Below, piece by piece: positions 15,972 through 24,599 of a DNA stretch of 64,000 bases (position 1 is the first letter of the stretch; each line of letters opens with the position of its first letter). A program made the translations under genes and the position numbers. The notes beneath the pieces are model-generated. The model was not told the DNA's origin. It saw nothing but the letters and a program-made list of their open reading frames with translations, and searched no databases. This DNA comes from Nitrospirota bacterium (GTDB lineage Bacteria > Nitrospirota > Thermodesulfovibrionia > Thermodesulfovibrionales > UBA9159): positions 23,852 through 87,851 of the forward strand of contig JAJYIF010000015.1 of assembly GCA_021790195.1 (NCBI GenBank), given 5' to 3'.

Positions 15972-17348
15972 CTAACCCGCGACCTTGCTCTTTTCGGTCC
16001 TTGTCGGCAGCGATATCCTGAAGGTCGTGCCCTTGCCCACCGAGCTTCGCACATCGACCCTCCCTTTCATAATATCGACCAGCTCCTTTACAAGGGCAAG
16101 CCCTATTCCGATACCCTTGTCCGGAGCGCCGGCGCCCCTGTAGAATCTCATGAATATCTTCGACAGCTCCTCTTCAGGTATGCCCCTTCCGGTGTCTCTT
16201 ATCTCCACAAGGAAATGACCGTTTTCGCTTCCGTAGTCGATCTTCACCCCTCCTTTTTCAGTGAATTTCAGCGAGTTCGAAAGGATGTTCCTCATGATCA
16301 TGTCGAGTTTCTCCACGTCGGTTCTCACCTTTATGTCGCCCCTCTCTGCGAGCGAGAAATCGAGTCCTTTTTCGCGGAATACCGGACCCATGGCGAACTC
16401 GATCCCCCTGAGGAATTCCCTCAGGCTCACAAGATTGTATTCACCCTCCGAAAAGAAGCTCGCCTCGGCCTTTGCCAGGTCCTCTATGCCTTCGACGAGC
16501 CTTGTCAGTCTTTCCACTTCGCCCCTGATGTTTTCAAGTCCCTCGGAGGTGTTTTCTATTACTCCGTCCACCATGCCCTCGACCTGGGCCCTCATTATCG
16601 CAAGCGGGGTCCTCAGCTCGTGCGCAACGTTGGAGGTGAGCCTCTTTCTAAGGAGGTCCTCCTTTTGCAGGGCCTCCGCCATATAATTGAAGCTTTCGGA
16701 AAGCTCACCGATCTCGTCCCTTGAAACCGGTTTTACCCTTGTGCCGAAATCACCTCTGGCTATCCTCTCGGCAGCGAGTCTGAGCCTGCGCACGGGTTTA
16801 GAAAAATAAAGGCTGAAAAAGACGGCCACCGCCACTGCGCTCAGTCCGGCGAAGAGAAAGGATATTATGAGGAAGCTCCTTCCCCTTCTCTTGAAGACGT
16901 TTTCCTTCAGCTTGGTGAGACCTTCCTTGCTGAGGGGCCTCACCATAAGAGTACCGGTCTCGGTCCCGCCGAAATAGAGCGGATATCTCTCGTATTCCCC
17001 TTCTGGATAACGGCCGTGTATGAGCGACTCCATTCTGTGCTTCATCGCATCCGGCAGTGATTCCATAACGGTGGTGGAGTTGGTGATCTCCTTGCCGTTT
17101 GGGTCTTCCACAATTATGTCGAAACCGAGCATCATGCCCCAATGGAGCGCCTCCGACAAGAGATTCATGTTCCACTTGCCGTCCTGATAGCTCCCCTCCA
17201 CAGAGGCGAGGATCCAGTAGAGATGGTCCTCCTTTGTGCCCTTGAGGTACTCATCGAAGTCGTTCATTATGAGACGCTCGAAGATGAAGTCCGATATGAG
17301 GGCCGTTACGATGACCAGGAAGAATGCCAGGAAGAGCTTAGTCCGCAT
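15972..17348 (-). CDS. Membrane sensor histidine kinase
   Basis: The 458-residue kinase has an N-terminal membrane helix (about 5-25), a periplasmic sensor loop of about 120 residues, a second helix (about 150-172), a HAMP domain, and the catalytic core: H-box SNVAHELRTPLA, N-box NILSNSLKF, and G-boxes DTGRGIPEEE and GIGIGLALVKEL. It phosphorylates the response regulator encoded just upstream, whose stop it overlaps by 11 bp. The signal is unknown. The operon also includes a PAP2 membrane phosphatase, which hints at an envelope-related stimulus; this is inference. Confidence 0.92.
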   Translation of the reverse strand: MRTKLFLAFFLVIVTALISDFIFERLIMNDFDEYLKGTKEDHLYWILASVEGSYQDGKWNMNLLSEALHWGMMLGFDIIVEDPNGKEITNSTTVMESLPDAMKHRMESLIHGRYPEGEYERYPLYFGGTETGTLMVRPLSKEGLTKLKENVFKRRGRSFLIISFLFAGLSAVAVAVFFSLYFSKPVRRLRLAAERIARGDFGTRVKPVSRDEIGELSESFNYMAEALQKEDLLRKRLTSNVAHELRTPLAIMRAQVEGMVDGVIENTSEGLENIRGEVERLTRLVEGIEDLAKAEASFFSEGEYNLVSLREFLRGIEFAMGPVFREKGLDFSLAERGDIKVRTDVEKLDMIMRNILSNSLKFTEKGGVKIDYGSENGHFLVEIRDTGRGIPEEELSKIFMRFYRGAGAPDKGIGIGLALVKELVDIMKGRVDVRSSVGKGTTFRISLPTRTEKSKVAG

Positions 17349-18042
17349 CGGGAGTTCCGGTGAATTTGTAACCTACGCCGTAAACCGTTCTTACGAAGAT
17401 CGGGTTCCTCGGGTCTTCCTCTATCTTGTGTCTCAGGTTCTTGACGTGGGCGTCGATTGTCCTGTCGTAGCCTTCAAAGTCATATCCCTGGACCATATTG
17501 ATGAGCTGGAGTCTCGACAGTACCCTTCCCGGCTTCTCTGCAAGGGCCGCAAGTATCCTGAATTCGGTAGTGGTTAGGACGACCGGCACCCCCTTTCTCT
17601 TTACTTCGTAGTTCTCCGTGTCCATTGTGAGCAGACCGCCGTTGAAGCTCTGGACCCTCTTGGCCATTTTCTTTGTCCTTCTTATCTGGGCCTTGACCCT
17701 TGCCGCCAGCTCCCTGGGGCTGAAGGGCTTCACAACGTAGTCGTCCGCGCCTATACCGAGGCCCTTTATCCTGTCCTCTTCGCCGCTCTTGGCCGTGAGC
17801 ATGATGATAGGGACGTCCGACCTCTCCCTTATTATCTTGCAGAGCTCTTCGCCGGGCATGTCCGGCAGCATCAGATCGAGGACGATGAGATCAAAGGGCT
17901 CCTGCAGTAGATTCAGGGCTTTTTCCCCTGTCTCGGCGACCTCAGTCCTGAAGCCCTCTCTGTCGAGATACATGGCGACTACGTCCGAGATCTTTTTTTC
18001 GTCCTCAATAATCAAAACCGTTTCTGACTTCTCGTTGCTCAT
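17338..18042 (-). CDS. OmpR-family response regulator
   Basis: This 234-residue regulator has a receiver domain (acidic E13-D14-E15, phospho-acceptor D56 in IVLDLMLPD, and the VVKPFSPREL lysine) followed by an OmpR winged helix (LTTTEFRILAALAEKPGRVLSR, then RTIDAHVKNLRHKIEEDP and a VYGVGYKF end). It is the partner of the adjacent histidine kinase. Its start overlaps the end of the PAP2 gene by 38 bp, an unusually long overlap for this operon. Confidence 0.93.
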   Translation of the reverse strand: MSNEKSETVLIIEDEKKISDVVAMYLDREGFRTEVAETGEKALNLLQEPFDLIVLDLMLPDMPGEELCKIIRERSDVPIIMLTAKSGEEDRIKGLGIGADDYVVKPFSPRELAARVKAQIRRTKKMAKRVQSFNGGLLTMDTENYEVKRKGVPVVLTTTEFRILAALAEKPGRVLSRLQLINMVQGYDFEGYDRTIDAHVKNLRHKIEEDPRNPIFVRTVYGVGYKFTGTPDAD

Positions 18043-18892
18043 AGTATTTCTCTCCGATCAAGAATGTTATCATTGCAAGGAGCGCACCTCCGAGCACATC
18101 CACGGCATAGTGATATCTGCAATAAACAGTGGAGAATATAAGCAGAATGATTACGGGGAGGGTGATATAGAAGAATGCCTTGTGAAAGCGGTAAGCGAGT
18201 CCCGAGATCACGAGCACGACGGCTGTATGCCCGCTCGGGAAGGCGTCCCTCTTGATGCCTTCGAGTTTATTGAGCAGCCTCTGGATGGGTCCGGCCACTA
18301 GTAAGCCCTTCAGGTCCGAGGACTGCAGGTGGCTCATCGTATATCTCGGTCCGAGGGCCGGGAAGAGGATATACCCCACGTAAGACAGATAGAAACAGAG
18401 AAGGATGAAAAAAACCACCTTTTCAAATTCCCTTTCCTTTCCCTTGAGCTTCAGGAGAAGGCCGAGAGAGACGGGAAGGAAGTAGTAGCTGCAATAGGCC
18501 AGTTGAAGGATGTCTGTCAGGAGCGGTCTCTGGATAGCCTCGAGCATGACGGTGGGATAGCCTCCGAAGATAAGATAATCAAGGCGAATAAGATAAGGGT
18601 CTATGTCTCTTGGGTGGATGTCGTGAACAAGCCAGCCGAGGCTGTCGAAGATCACGAGGACGCATATGACGGGGAAGGCTATGCCTCTCAGCAGGTCGGC
18701 CGTCTTGTTCCTGCTAAATTGCCCGTCGAACTTTATCAAGAGCATCTGCACGACGAAGAGGAGCGAATAGGTGGAAAGAAGACCTGACAGATGGACAATC
18801 TTACCGGAAAAGATAAAAGAGACAGCCATAAGGCAGGCAAGGAAGAAGAGGGTCAGGGCATCGGCAGGCCTCAGCCTGTATAAGAACTTCAT
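18005..18892 (-). CDS. PAP2-superfamily membrane phosphatase
   Basis: A 295-residue integral membrane protein with about six transmembrane helices. The phosphatase motifs are the LGPRYTMS segment, FPSGHTAVV (catalytic His) and CRYHYAVDVLGG. It resembles the PAP2_3/inositolphosphotransferase branch, which acts on lipid phosphates. The frame opens at 18970, but ATG at 18892 is chosen because it forms a TGATG stop-start overlap with the YacP gene. Substrate unknown; phosphatidic acid or undecaprenyl pyrophosphate are possible. Confidence 0.82.
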   Translation of the reverse strand: MKFLYRLRPADALTLFFLACLMAVSFIFSGKIVHLSGLLSTYSLLFVVQMLLIKFDGQFSRNKTADLLRGIAFPVICVLVIFDSLGWLVHDIHPRDIDPYLIRLDYLIFGGYPTVMLEAIQRPLLTDILQLAYCSYYFLPVSLGLLLKLKGKEREFEKVVFFILLCFYLSYVGYILFPALGPRYTMSHLQSSDLKGLLVAGPIQRLLNKLEGIKRDAFPSGHTAVVLVISGLAYRFHKAFFYITLPVIILLIFSTVYCRYHYAVDVLGGALLAMITFLIGEKYYEQREVRNGFDY

Positions 18893-19404
18893 CAAAGCTT
18901 GCCCAACGCCCTCTTCAAGGCCTTTTCTTTCCTGGACGGCGTATGAGGATTCCCTTTCCTGCATTCGCAACTTGTTCCTTCGTCCTCATTCCCTTCGGAG
19001 GACTGGACATCCCCGCCGGAATGAAGACCTCCCGCATCCAAAGCCTCGAGGAGAGGAAGGAATTCTTCGGACGGCACGGGGACTGAACCGTTTGACCAGG
19101 CATGGGAGGCGACTTCCCTGTCGGAACTCACCACGATCCATTGCCGCTTGTCTGTCGAGACGATCCTCTTGATTACGGAATCCGCCTTTTCCCCGAGCCT
19201 TGAATAGATAATCCTGACCCCGCCTCTTGTCGAGACGCTTTCAGAGCCGGCTCCGCCCTTCCAGCCGTCAAAAACCACCGTGACCGCATGTCCTTTTTCT
19301 TTTCCGTATTTTATCAGAAGACCGATGAGTCTTTCCCTCTCAGCGTCGAGTCTGGAGTGATAGATGCCTATAAGATTGTAGCCGTCTATTATTATGGAAG
19401 AAAT
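18892..19404 (-). CDS. YacP-like NYN-domain RNase with apparent ATT start
   Basis: The protein is a YacP-type NYN (PIN-like) ribonuclease; family members process RNA, YacP (Rae1) cutting ribosome-associated mRNA. The conserved N-terminal motif IIIDGYNLIG and the DGW motif (VVFDGWKGG) are both encoded, but no ATG, GTG or TTG occurs in frame between the pyrE stop and GTG at 19278, which lies downstream of the DGYN motif. A start at ATT (19404), 7 bases after AGGAG (complement of 19412-19416), restores the full 170 residues expected for the family. The later part continues through YSRLGEKADSVI and a VVSSDREVA motif. It lies between pyrE and PAP2 with tight coupling. Confidence 0.75.
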   Translation of the reverse strand: MSSIIIDGYNLIGIYHSRLDAERERLIGLLIKYGKEKGHAVTVVFDGWKGGAGSESVSTRGGVRIIYSRLGEKADSVIKRIVSTDKRQWIVVSSDREVASHAWSNGSVPVPSEEFLPLLEALDAGGLHSGGDVQSSEGNEDEGTSCECRKGNPHTPSRKEKALKRALGKL

Positions 19405-19416
19405 GCGTCTGCTCCT

Positions 19417-19971
19417 TCACTCAAAATCTTTGATGGTGAGGATGGAATGAACAGGGTAGCCGAGTTTCTCTATATTCTGTCTGCCGTCGAACTCGCATCT
19501 GTCAAGCAGTATAATGACCGCTATTATCTTCAAGTGCGCCCTTATCGATGCATCTATCGCTTTTATGGTCGATCCGCCTGTAGTGACCACATCGTCGATA
19601 ACGATGACCTCATCCCCGGCCATGACCTTTCCCTCTATCTGGCCCATGGTGCCGTGCCCCTTCGGCTCCTTTCTTATGACCATCGCCTCTATCGGCTCGC
19701 CCCTTATATATGAAGTATATGCAGCCGCTGTCGCGATCGGATCGGCCCCCATGGTGAGTCCGCCTATCGCCTTAGGTCTCAGCCCAAGCTCCTTTATCTT
19801 ATCGAAGACGAGATTGCCGACGAGGTATTGACCTTCCGGAGAATAAGTGGTCTTTTTCAGGTTGAAGTAGAAACTGCTCAGGTTGCCTGAGGAAAGCTTG
19901 AAAACAGGTTTGTCGCTTTTCTGAAAGGAGTGCTTCCTTATATATTCAATGAGTCTCCGGCGGTTGTCCAT
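19417..19971 (-). CDS. pyrE: Orotate phosphoribosyltransferase
   Basis: This 184-residue enzyme converts orotate and PRPP to orotidine 5'-phosphate in pyrimidine synthesis. It shows the KLSSGNLSSFYFNLKK N-terminal region (family SGxxSxxYxD type) and the PRPP-binding loop VIVIDDVVTTGGSTIKAI. The start at 19971 (MDNRRRLIEYI) fits the family; the frame is open further up to 20010. It heads the minus-strand operon with yacP, PAP2 and the two-component genes. Confidence 0.9.
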   Translation of the reverse strand: MDNRRRLIEYIRKHSFQKSDKPVFKLSSGNLSSFYFNLKKTTYSPEGQYLVGNLVFDKIKELGLRPKAIGGLTMGADPIATAAAYTSYIRGEPIEAMVIRKEPKGHGTMGQIEGKVMAGDEVIVIDDVVTTGGSTIKAIDASIRAHLKIIAVIILLDRCEFDGRQNIEKLGYPVHSILTIKDFE

Positions 19972-20010
19972 TACTTTTTCAATATAGCAAAAAAACCGGA
20001 GGAATGGCAA

Positions 20011-20279
20011 AGTGCTTATTGAAAATTTACATCAAGGTGCCGAACAAAAAATTTTTATCCGCACCTGCCCATATATTTATGATATGATATGCGCGCCGGG
20101 ACGAAGCGCGACAGAGATAAATCAGCGCCGGTAACGTCTTACATTTGAAGGTATTTTCTGTCTTCTCAAAAATTCACATTTTCTTCAAAATTTAGATTTA
20201 TAATCGAATCTAAAGAAGAAACTATAGAAATTATAGCACTTTATGTGGACGGCATAATCCGTCCGGGGGTTACAAAGAT
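20011..20279. promoter_or_regulatory. Divergent intergenic region with inverted repeats upstream of MFS gene
   Basis: TTTAGATT (20191-20198) and AATCTAAA (20207-20214) form a perfect 8-bp inverted repeat with an 8-bp spacer, a shape typical of TetR/MarR operators. A second small dyad, CTATA/TATAG, lies at 20222-20236. A CCGCACCTGCCCATA stretch at 20059-20073 recurs in two other gaps. Operator function for control of the efflux gene is inferred; no regulator gene is adjacent. Confidence 0.55.
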
Positions 20280-22202
20280 ATGATAACAGACAAATTGAGG
20301 ATGTCTCAAGCGGACGTCTCTGTTCGTCCGAGCTCTAAGTGGTTTATTCTGACGACGGTCCTGTTGGGCGCGACCATGTCGGCATTGGATGTAAGCATAG
20401 TGAATGTCGCCATGCCTACGCTTAAGAGCACGTTCAATGTCTCAATGGCGGTAATCGAATGGATCACCATGGCGTATATGCTCGCGCTTATTATCTTCCT
20501 GCCGCTTTTCGGAAGGCTGGCGGATATATACGGCAGGTCGAAACTCTACAATATAGGGTTTGTGATCTTTTCGTTCGGCTCATTGCTCTGCGGCATGTCG
20601 TCTTCCGCAAGCTTCATGATCGCATCGAGGATAATCCAGGCGGTCGGGGCCGGGCTTTTACAGGCCAACTCCGTGGCCATAATCACTCACGCCTTCCCTG
20701 CGAATGAGCGGGGCAAGGCCATCGGTATACAAGGCGCCGTGCAGGCGGTGTCGATGGCCGTGGGGCCCTTTGTGGGAGGCGTTCTGATAGCGACCGTCGG
20801 ATGGAGGGCTATATTCTACATAAATATCCCTATCGGAATATTGGGCACAATGGCTGCGCTTTTCATCCTTCCGCCTAACCAGAAGGCGAAAGAGAAACAG
20901 AAGGTCGATTATCTGGGAGCGTTCTTCTTTGCGACCGGATTGGCTTTCCTGGTGCTGGCCCTGAACGAAGGCGTGAAGCTCGGCTGGGAGTCCCGCGCTA
21001 TAGTGACCTACTTTCTTTCCAGCGTCGCATTTCTCTCGCTCTTTGTCGTAACGGAAATGAAGGTGAAAGAGCCCCTGATCGATCTCGCTCTCTTCAGGAA
21101 CTCGAATTTCCTCATAGGGAACGTGACCGGGATGTTGTCCTACTATGTCCTGTTCGCGGTCATGTTTCTTATGCCGTTCTACCTCGAAAAGGTGCTCGGG
21201 TACAGCGTAGCTCTCACGGGCTCGCTGCTGACGCCCCTTCTGCTGGCGATGGCTGCCGTCGCTCCTATCTCCGGACATATTTCCGACAGATACGGCTCGA
21301 GGATCATGACCACCTCGGGTATGCTCATCTCGGCCCTTGCCTGTTTTTCCCTGCTTTTCATGGGAGAGTCCGCCCGGCTGCCTATGCTTGTGGTCACGAT
21401 GATCTTCCTGGGTCTCGGCATGGGTCTGTTTACCCCTTCGAATAACAGCGCGATAATAGGGGCGGCCTCAGGAGATAAGATCGGAGTGGCCGGAGGCGTC
21501 CTCAACATGATGCGGTCTCTCGGCCTCATCTTCGGCGTAGATATATCAGGCGTCATATTCTCCAGCCTGGAGCACAGGTATCTTGCCGAGAAGGGATATC
21601 CCGGTGTCCGGCATGTATTCAGCAACAGCAGCATACCTATGCCTGTCAAGGCGGACGCCTTTATGCACGGGTTTATGGTGGTGATAATCGTGCTTTTGGC
21701 GGTGAACGTGCTTTCCGCGTTTCTTTCGGCGGTCAGGAGAGGCAAGACCTCGGCGATTATAGACCACGGGGTGGCCGGTACTGCCGTTATCTCTTCCGGC
21801 TTCTTTAACGGCTTTAGCCAGGAGGCGGCAGGCATGGCGCTGTTCGTCGCCCTCCTTCTCTTCACAGGTGTGTTGGGCACTTTTGCAGCTTCGAGATTTA
21901 TGGGCAGTGGCGCGTCTCAGCCGGGGAGCGTACAGAGCGCATCCATGACTTCGGCCGCTTGCGCGTCGGCCCAGGCGCAGGGCCTCCTGTATGCGAGGAG
22001 CCTCGCCCTGAACTACTATGAAAAGAAATACAATGACAAGGACGTATCCGTGTATGTGACGCCCTCCGACGATCATTTCGAGGCCGAGATAAGAAAGAAC
22101 GGCGCCCTTATGAAGAAGCTCTCCATCAAGGGAAACGTGGTCACCGAAGAAAAAACCGGCATGCGCGATTGGGTCTTTGATCTTTTGAACCTTGTGAGTT
22201 AG
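20280..22202 (+). CDS. DHA2-family drug efflux transporter with C-terminal extension
   Basis: A 14-helix MFS transporter of the EmrB/QacA type. The DHA2 hallmarks are visible: LDVSIVNVAMPTL in helix 1, FGRLADIYGRSKLYNIG (motif A), and GIQGAVQAVSMAVGPFVGG. The core ends near residue 490. Unlike its neighbour it continues for about 130 residues with another hydrophobic segment (ALFVALLLFTGVLGTFAASRF), a Ser/Ala/Gln linker and a small charged domain (YYEKKYNDKDVSVYVTPSDD). Substrate unknown. The tandem copy at 22262 suggests duplication; the extension is the main difference. Confidence 0.88.
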   Translation: MITDKLRMSQADVSVRPSSKWFILTTVLLGATMSALDVSIVNVAMPTLKSTFNVSMAVIEWITMAYMLALIIFLPLFGRLADIYGRSKLYNIGFVIFSFGSLLCGMSSSASFMIASRIIQAVGAGLLQANSVAIITHAFPANERGKAIGIQGAVQAVSMAVGPFVGGVLIATVGWRAIFYINIPIGILGTMAALFILPPNQKAKEKQKVDYLGAFFFATGLAFLVLALNEGVKLGWESRAIVTYFLSSVAFLSLFVVTEMKVKEPLIDLALFRNSNFLIGNVTGMLSYYVLFAVMFLMPFYLEKVLGYSVALTGSLLTPLLLAMAAVAPISGHISDRYGSRIMTTSGMLISALACFSLLFMGESARLPMLVVTMIFLGLGMGLFTPSNNSAIIGAASGDKIGVAGGVLNMMRSLGLIFGVDISGVIFSSLEHRYLAEKGYPGVRHVFSNSSIPMPVKADAFMHGFMVVIIVLLAVNVLSAFLSAVRRGKTSAIIDHGVAGTAVISSGFFNGFSQEAAGMALFVALLLFTGVLGTFAASRFMGSGASQPGSVQSASMTSAACASAQAQGLLYARSLALNYYEKKYNDKDVSVYVTPSDDHFEAEIRKNGALMKKLSIKGNVVTEEKTGMRDWVFDLLNLVS

Positions 22203-22261
22203 AAACGGGATTCTTTAGGACCCCGGGGTGTAAAATTTTTGCGAAAGGAAGTTATTTTGAA

Positions 22262-23779
22262 ATGAGCAGAGCAAAGCAGTTTCCCCATCCTTACTTTTCC
22301 TCGCGACCGAGCTGGAAGTGGTTCATTCTGACCACGGTCCTGCTGGGCGCAACCATGTCGGCGTTGGACGTAAGCATAGTAAACGTCGCCATGCCTACGC
22401 TGAAGGGCACTTTCGGTGTCTCTATGGCGGTGATCGAATGGGTGGCTATGGCGTATATGCTTACGCTTACGATCTTCCTGCCCTTTTTCGGAAGGGTGGC
22501 GGACATATACGGCAGGTCTAAACTTTATAATATAGGGTTTGTGATTTTTTCCGTGGGCTCTTTGCTTTGCGGCATGGCCTCCTCGGCCGTCTTTATGATC
22601 ACAGCGAGGGTCATCCAGGCGGTGGGTGCAGGGCTTTTGCAGGCCAACTCCGTGGCCATAATCACGCATGCCTTCCCCGGGAGTGAGCGTGGCAAGGCCA
22701 TCGGCATACAGGGCGCCGTGCAGGCGGTATCGATGGCGATAGGGCCTTTTGTCGGGGGCGTTCTGATAGCCACCGTGGGCTGGAGGGCCATCTTCTATAT
22801 AAATATCCCGATCGGCATACTCGGTACAGCGGCTGCGCTTTTCATCCTCCCGCCGAACGAGAAGTCGAACGTGAAGCAGAAAGTGGATTTTGTCGGCACG
22901 GTCCTCTTTGCCTCCGGGCTTGCCTTCCTGGTATTGGCCTTCAACGAGGGCGTAAAACTGGGCTGGGAATCGCCGACCATAATGTTATATTTCGGCCTTG
23001 CGGTTGTGTTGCTGCCCCTCTTCGTCCTGACGGAGACGAAGGTAGAGCATCCGCTCATAGACCTCAAGCTCTTCAAGAACCCCACATTCCTGCTGGGGAA
23101 CGTCACCGGCATGTTTTCGTATTATGTCCTTTTCGCTATCATGTTCCTCATGCCCTTCTATTTCGAAAATGTGCTAGGTTACAGCAGCGCCGTTACAGGC
23201 TCCCTGCTGACCCCCATACCTCTTGCCATGGCGCTTGTAGCCCCACTGTCGGGCCATATTTCAGATAAACACGGACCGAGGATCATGACCACCACGGGCA
23301 TGCTGCTCTCTGCCCTTGCCTGCTTTTCCCTTCTCTTCATCGGGGAGTCCGCCCGGATCCCCGTGCTTGTGTCGGTCCTTGTCCTTCTCGGCATCGGGAT
23401 GGGATTGTTTACTCCTCCCAACAACAGCGCAATAATGGGTGCGGCCCCGAGAGACAAACTGGGTGTGGCGGGAGGCGTCCTGAACATGATGCGTTCCCTC
23501 GGGCTTATCTTCGGGGTGGACATATCGGGAGTTATATTCACTACCCTCGAGCATAAATACCTTGCTCAAAGGGGATATCCGGGTGTCGAGCATGTGTTCA
23601 AAAACAGCAACATTCCGGTTAGTATCAAAGACAGCGCATTTATGCGGGGCTTCTTTGTTGTGATGGGAGTTCTGATCCTCCTCAACCTTCTCGCGGCCCT
23701 CTTCTCAGTGGCCAGGAAAGACGAGGTCGTGGACCGGGAGGCAGCCGAGGCTGCAAAAGAGTTTGTGGACGGCGCTTAG
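22262..23779 (+). CDS. DHA2-family drug efflux transporter (tandem paralog)
   Basis: This 505-residue 14-helix MFS transporter is highly similar to the preceding gene product over its whole length (for example identical LDVSIVNVAMPTLK, DIYGRSKLYNIGFVIFS and NMMRSLGLIFGVDISGVIF) but lacks the C-terminal extension. An AAAGGAAG ribosome site precedes the ATG. The 59-bp gap to the first copy and their likeness point to tandem duplication. It presumably exports toxic compounds by proton antiport; the substrate cannot be read from the sequence. Confidence 0.88.
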   Translation: MSRAKQFPHPYFSSRPSWKWFILTTVLLGATMSALDVSIVNVAMPTLKGTFGVSMAVIEWVAMAYMLTLTIFLPFFGRVADIYGRSKLYNIGFVIFSVGSLLCGMASSAVFMITARVIQAVGAGLLQANSVAIITHAFPGSERGKAIGIQGAVQAVSMAIGPFVGGVLIATVGWRAIFYINIPIGILGTAAALFILPPNEKSNVKQKVDFVGTVLFASGLAFLVLAFNEGVKLGWESPTIMLYFGLAVVLLPLFVLTETKVEHPLIDLKLFKNPTFLLGNVTGMFSYYVLFAIMFLMPFYFENVLGYSSAVTGSLLTPIPLAMALVAPLSGHISDKHGPRIMTTTGMLLSALACFSLLFIGESARIPVLVSVLVLLGIGMGLFTPPNNSAIMGAAPRDKLGVAGGVLNMMRSLGLIFGVDISGVIFTTLEHKYLAQRGYPGVEHVFKNSNIPVSIKDSAFMRGFFVVMGVLILLNLLAALFSVARKDEVVDREAAEAAKEFVDGA

Positions 23780-23812
23780 GGGAGCAAGCCTCGGGGACCT
23801 GTTACGGTCTTG

Positions 23813-23845
23813 TGTGTCACCCTGAATTTCTTTCAGGGTGACACA
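23813..23845. repeat. Palindromic intergenic repeat
   Basis: TGTGTCACCCTGAA (23813-23826) and TTCAGGGTGACACA (23832-23845) form a perfect 14-bp inverted repeat with a 5-base loop. No T-tract follows, so it looks like a REP/MITE-type hairpin rather than a terminator. One arm (TTCAGGGTGACA) recurs near 12000. Confidence 0.75.
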
Positions 23846-23873
23846 ATGCCCGCTCCCGGATCTTAGTATAAAT

Positions 23874-23904
23874 AAGAACCCTGCCGAAAGCAGGGTTCTT
23901 TATC
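23874..23904 (+). terminator. Bidirectional intrinsic terminator
   Basis: AAGAACCCTGC (23874-23884) pairs with GCAGGGTTCTT (23890-23900) around a 5-base loop, followed by TATC. It lies between the second MFS gene and the convergent membrane-protein gene and could serve both. Confidence 0.75.
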
Positions 23905-23952
23905 GTAAGGAAGCTGTTCTTACCATATTCGCCCGCTGACCGGTTCAGGAGC

Positions 23953-24531
23953 TCACGAAAGTGCCTGCATCTTTTCGAGTATAGAGCATTCTATCTCATA
24001 TCCAAAAGAGAGTCTTGCCCTTCGTACTAGCTGCTGGATCTCCCGGACATCCGCAGCTTTTTCAAAAAAGATCTTCCGTTCCCCTTCTTCCGTATCGACC
24101 ACAAAATGGTATCGCGCGCGAAAGACCCTCATCAACAGCCAGAAACCGAGGCCTATCATCACCCACAGCACCATCGGGACCAATGGCAGGACCAGACGCC
24201 CTGATTCCCGCTGAAGGAACCTTCCCTCTCCTGCCGCGGCGATAATAAAAGTGGTCAGGCCGATTATCCCTAGCGTCGTCAGGGTGAAGCCCATAAAGAA
24301 ATGAAGAAAGGGGGTCTTTACGTTTGTATCGTAAGAGAGTTTGATATGCCGGATATGTTTTCTCTGGACTCTTGAGACGGCCCGTTTGCCGTTGAACTCG
24401 GTAATTTCATCAGCCGAAATCTCCACGTTCGAGCACCTGAGCGACTTGCAATCAGTTTCAACGTCCAATGCTCTCTCTTCCTCCGCACGGTCTCCGGAAG
24501 TGCCGGGGCCGGGCCTCAGTTCCCCTCGCAT
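23953..24531 (-). CDS. Membrane protein with two helices, function unknown
   Basis: This 192-residue protein has a hydrophilic N-terminus (about 75 residues, PH-domain-like strands such as VEISADEITEFNGKRAVSRV), two transmembrane helices (about 78-100 and 115-138) and a C-terminal segment of strands and helix (YHFVVDTEEGERKIFFEKAAD). The arrangement resembles bacterial PH-like membrane proteins, but no named family is claimed. A convincing minus-strand promoter lies upstream. Confidence 0.65.
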   Translation of the reverse strand: MRGELRPGPGTSGDRAEEERALDVETDCKSLRCSNVEISADEITEFNGKRAVSRVQRKHIRHIKLSYDTNVKTPFLHFFMGFTLTTLGIIGLTTFIIAAAGEGRFLQRESGRLVLPLVPMVLWVMIGLGFWLLMRVFRARYHFVVDTEEGERKIFFEKAADVREIQQLVRRARLSFGYEIECSILEKMQALS

Positions 24532-24571
24532 GGATTTCGTCGCTAACTATGGGCCTCAGAAAAAAAGCCCT

Positions 24572-24599
24572 ACTATATCTATAGTACAACATCGGTCAA
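24572..24599 (-). promoter_or_regulatory. Promoter with palindromic -10 for the membrane-protein gene
   Basis: On the minus strand TTGACC (complement of 24594-24599) and TATAGT (complement of 24572-24577) are 16 bp apart. The -10 box is half of the palindrome ACTATA-GA-TATAGT, so a repressor could sit on it. It lies about 40 bp upstream of the gene start at 24531. Confidence 0.6.

Noticed and set aside
21179..22076. Long minus-strand frames opposite the first MFS gene
   Set aside because: Both are antisense to a clear 14-helix transporter and have no domain or ribosome site.
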